From: Planctomycetota bacterium
Lineage (GTDB): Bacteria; Planctomycetota; Phycisphaerae; WQYP01
Assembly (NCBI GenBank): GCA_021838985.1
Contig: JAKCCC010000085.1
Location: forward strand, 1-7,233
Reading direction: 5' to 3'
Length of the DNA: 7,233 nt
Position numbers and translations under genes: made by a program. This document shows, one piece after another, positions 5,747 through 7,233 of this stretch; the stretch's first letter is position 1; every line of letters begins with the position of its first letter. The notes below the pieces were generated by a model, which was not told the DNA's origin, ran no database searches, and saw only the letters and a program-made list of their open reading frames with translations.

Positions 5747-7233
5747 ATGAACAATATTCTTCTGCTGCCCCAACCTCGGCAAATAAGCTGGAGCGGGGGC
5801 GAATGGCGTTTACCCCGCGGGGGGGTCATTTCTATTGACAGTCCGGACCCCGCCCTGGTTTCAGCCGCGAAAGGACTTGAAAAGCTACTGGGGATGCGTG
5901 TCGGCGGATGGCGCTGCACACAGGCCGCGCCGCGGGCGGGAGTGCAGGCCATTCGCCTGGAATCGGGTGTGGCGGTGGCACACGAGCAGGGTTATACCAT
6001 TGAGGTTCGACCGCAAGGGGTGCTGGCGCGAGCCAGAAACTCACGGGGGCTGTTCTACGCCGTCCAAACGTTGAGACAACTCGCTCAATGTTGCCGGTGT
6101 TCCTGGCCCTGCATGACCATTGCCGATCAGCCAGATTTCGCACGGCGCGGCTTTTATCACGATATTTCCCGCGGCAAAGTGCCGAAGGTGCAAACCATTC
6201 TGTGGCTGGTGGACCAGCTGGCTCAGCTGAAAATCAACGAGTTTCAGCTCTACGTTGAAAATGTATTCGCATTCCAGAGGCATCCCGACTTTGCGCAGGA
6301 CACCACGCCTCTGACCGCCGCGGAGATCCGCCGTATTGATGCGGCCTGTCGCCTGCGCCATATCGACTTTGTTCCTTCGCTGGCTTCGCTTGGGCATTTT
6401 GAAAAAATACTTCGGCTGCCCCGCTACCGGCATTTGGCGGAAGCTGATCCGGCGGATCTCAAGAGACGCGGTGTCACGTGCGGAACCGATGATCCGTCCT
6501 ACGGCGATAGCCCCTGGACGCTCTGTGTGACCGATCCGGAGGCGAAAAAGCTTCTCGCCGAGATGTACGATGAATTTTTGCCCAACTTTTCCAGTCCGCA
6601 GTTTAACATTTGTTGCGACGAGGTCTATGACTTGGGGTTGGGCCGCAGCCAGGCCGCGGCTCGACGGCAGGGTGTTGGACGGCTGTACGTCGACTGGATT
6701 AGGTATTGCGCCGAGCTGGCCGCCCGCCATGGCAAACGCGTGCAGCTTTGGGGGGACATGATGCTAAAATACCCGGCGTTAATCCGCGATCTGCCCGTGG
6801 ACGCGACGGTGCTCGAATGGGGCTATGGGGCCAAGCATCCGTTTAGGGAGCATGGCCAGTTATTCGCCGCCTCCGGCCGGGCCTTCTATGTCTGTCCCGG
6901 TACCTCCAGCTGGAGTTCCCTCGCCGGGCGGACGGCGAACGCCTTTGCGAATATGCGAAACGGCGCTTTAGCCGGGTTGCGGCACGGCGCTGTGGGCTAC
7001 CTCAATACCGACTGGGGTGATTTTGGCCATCAGCAATTACTCGCCGTGAGCCTGCTGCCGATGGCGTTCGGTGCGGCGGTCTCATGGAATCATCGCCTAG
7101 CCAGTGACAGGGCTATCCTCAAGGCCGCCAGCGTCCAGGTCTTCGGCGACCCCACTGGGAAAATCGCCCAACTCGTCGCAGATGTCGGGAACGTCTATCG
7201 ACGTATCAATCGAGAAAAGCCGCCCGAAAGTCC
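5747..7233 (+). CDS. GH20-like beta-N-acetylhexosaminidase (3' end outside window)
   Basis: The frame is open from the ATG at 5747 to the window edge (495 residues plus two bases), with no stop. AGAGGA at 5731-5736 lies 10 nt upstream, a slightly long spacing. Residues 1 to about 125 form the GH20 N-terminal alpha/beta domain, ending with GYTIEVRPQGVLARARNSRG and LFYAVQTLRQL. The catalytic barrel follows: IADQPDFARRGFYHDISRGK, then LKINEFQLYVENVFAF, and the D291-E292 pair in NICCDEVYDLG, the position of the catalytic Asp-Glu in GH20. LWGDMM (near 335) and YLNTDWGDFGH (near 419) supply further barrel strands with substrate-site aromatics. Such enzymes release terminal GlcNAc or GalNAc using the substrate acetamido group. 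No signal peptide is seen, so cytoplasmic action on imported oligosaccharides is inferred. It starts 44 nt after the pseudogene. The motif is divergent from classical GH20 (Cys-Cys replaces Gly-Gly before Asp-Glu), so the exact subfamily and substrate are uncertain. Confidence 0.88.
   Translation, partial: MNNILLLPQPRQISWSGGEWRLPRGGVISIDSPDPALVSAAKGLEKLLGMRVGGWRCTQAAPRAGVQAIRLESGVAVAHEQGYTIEVRPQGVLARARNSRGLFYAVQTLRQLAQCCRCSWPCMTIADQPDFARRGFYHDISRGKVPKVQTILWLVDQLAQLKINEFQLYVENVFAFQRHPDFAQDTTPLTAAEIRRIDAACRLRHIDFVPSLASLGHFEKILRLPRYRHLAEADPADLKRRGVTCGTDDPSYGDSPWTLCVTDPEAKKLLAEMYDEFLPNFSSPQFNICCDEVYDLGLGRSQAAARRQGVGRLYVDWIRYCAELAARHGKRVQLWGDMMLKYPALIRDLPVDATVLEWGYGAKHPFREHGQLFAASGRAFYVCPGTSSWSSLAGRTANAFANMRNGALAGLRHGAVGYLNTDWGDFGHQQLLAVSLLPMAFGAAVSWNHRLASDRAILKAASVQVFGDPTGKIAQLVADVGNVYRRINREKPPES

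Noticed and set aside
1..7233. CRISPR arrays, insertion sequences, rRNA
   Set aside because: No regularly spaced repeats, transposase-like ORFs with terminal inverted repeats, or rRNA-like sequence were seen on reading both strands.

Overview
The window reads left to right on the + strand as a glycan-degradation gene cluster. It holds the 3' end of a GH123/DUF4091-like glycosidase, an intact sulfatase, a Tat-targeted DUF4838 protein, the wreck of a second sulfatase, and the 5' part of a GH20-type beta-N-acetylhexosaminidase that runs off the right edge. The DNA is GC-rich. The combination of formylglycine sulfatases, DUF4838, DUF4091 and a divergent GH20 is typical of the PVC superphylum (Planctomycetota, Lentisphaerota, Kiritimatiellota, Verrucomicrobiota). 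That placement is inferred from gene families only; no marker gene is present.

Layout: 1-703, C-terminal part of the GH123/DUF4091-like protein. 727-2178, sulfatase, starting 23 nt after the previous stop behind a good Shine-Dalgarno. 2179-2698, a 520-nt gap with one doubtful small ORF and a tRNA-like antisense patch near 2510-2598. 2699-4828, DUF4838 protein with an internal twin-arginine signal. 4870-5702, sulfatase pseudogene in three reading frames, with its central region deleted and its catalytic Cys and metal-binding Asp/His replaced. 5747 to the window end, GH20-like enzyme, open to the edge.

How they may work together: GH20 and GH123-type enzymes remove terminal N-acetylhexosamines, and sulfatases remove sulfate esters that block such enzymes. 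Together they point to breakdown of a sulfated, amino-sugar-containing glycan (for example a glycosaminoglycan, mucin or algal/microbial sulfated polymer). The sulfatase and the GH20 protein show no signal peptide, while the DUF4838 protein carries a Tat signal. This suggests that some steps occur outside the cytoplasmic membrane and others on imported oligosaccharides. The substrate is not determined by the sequence.

The most notable points are the sulfatase relic embedded between apparently functional cistrons, the roughly 80-residue extension before the Tat motif of the DUF4838 protein, and the tRNA-like sequence in the large gap. I did not find a clear-cut new defence, mobile or RNA system here.
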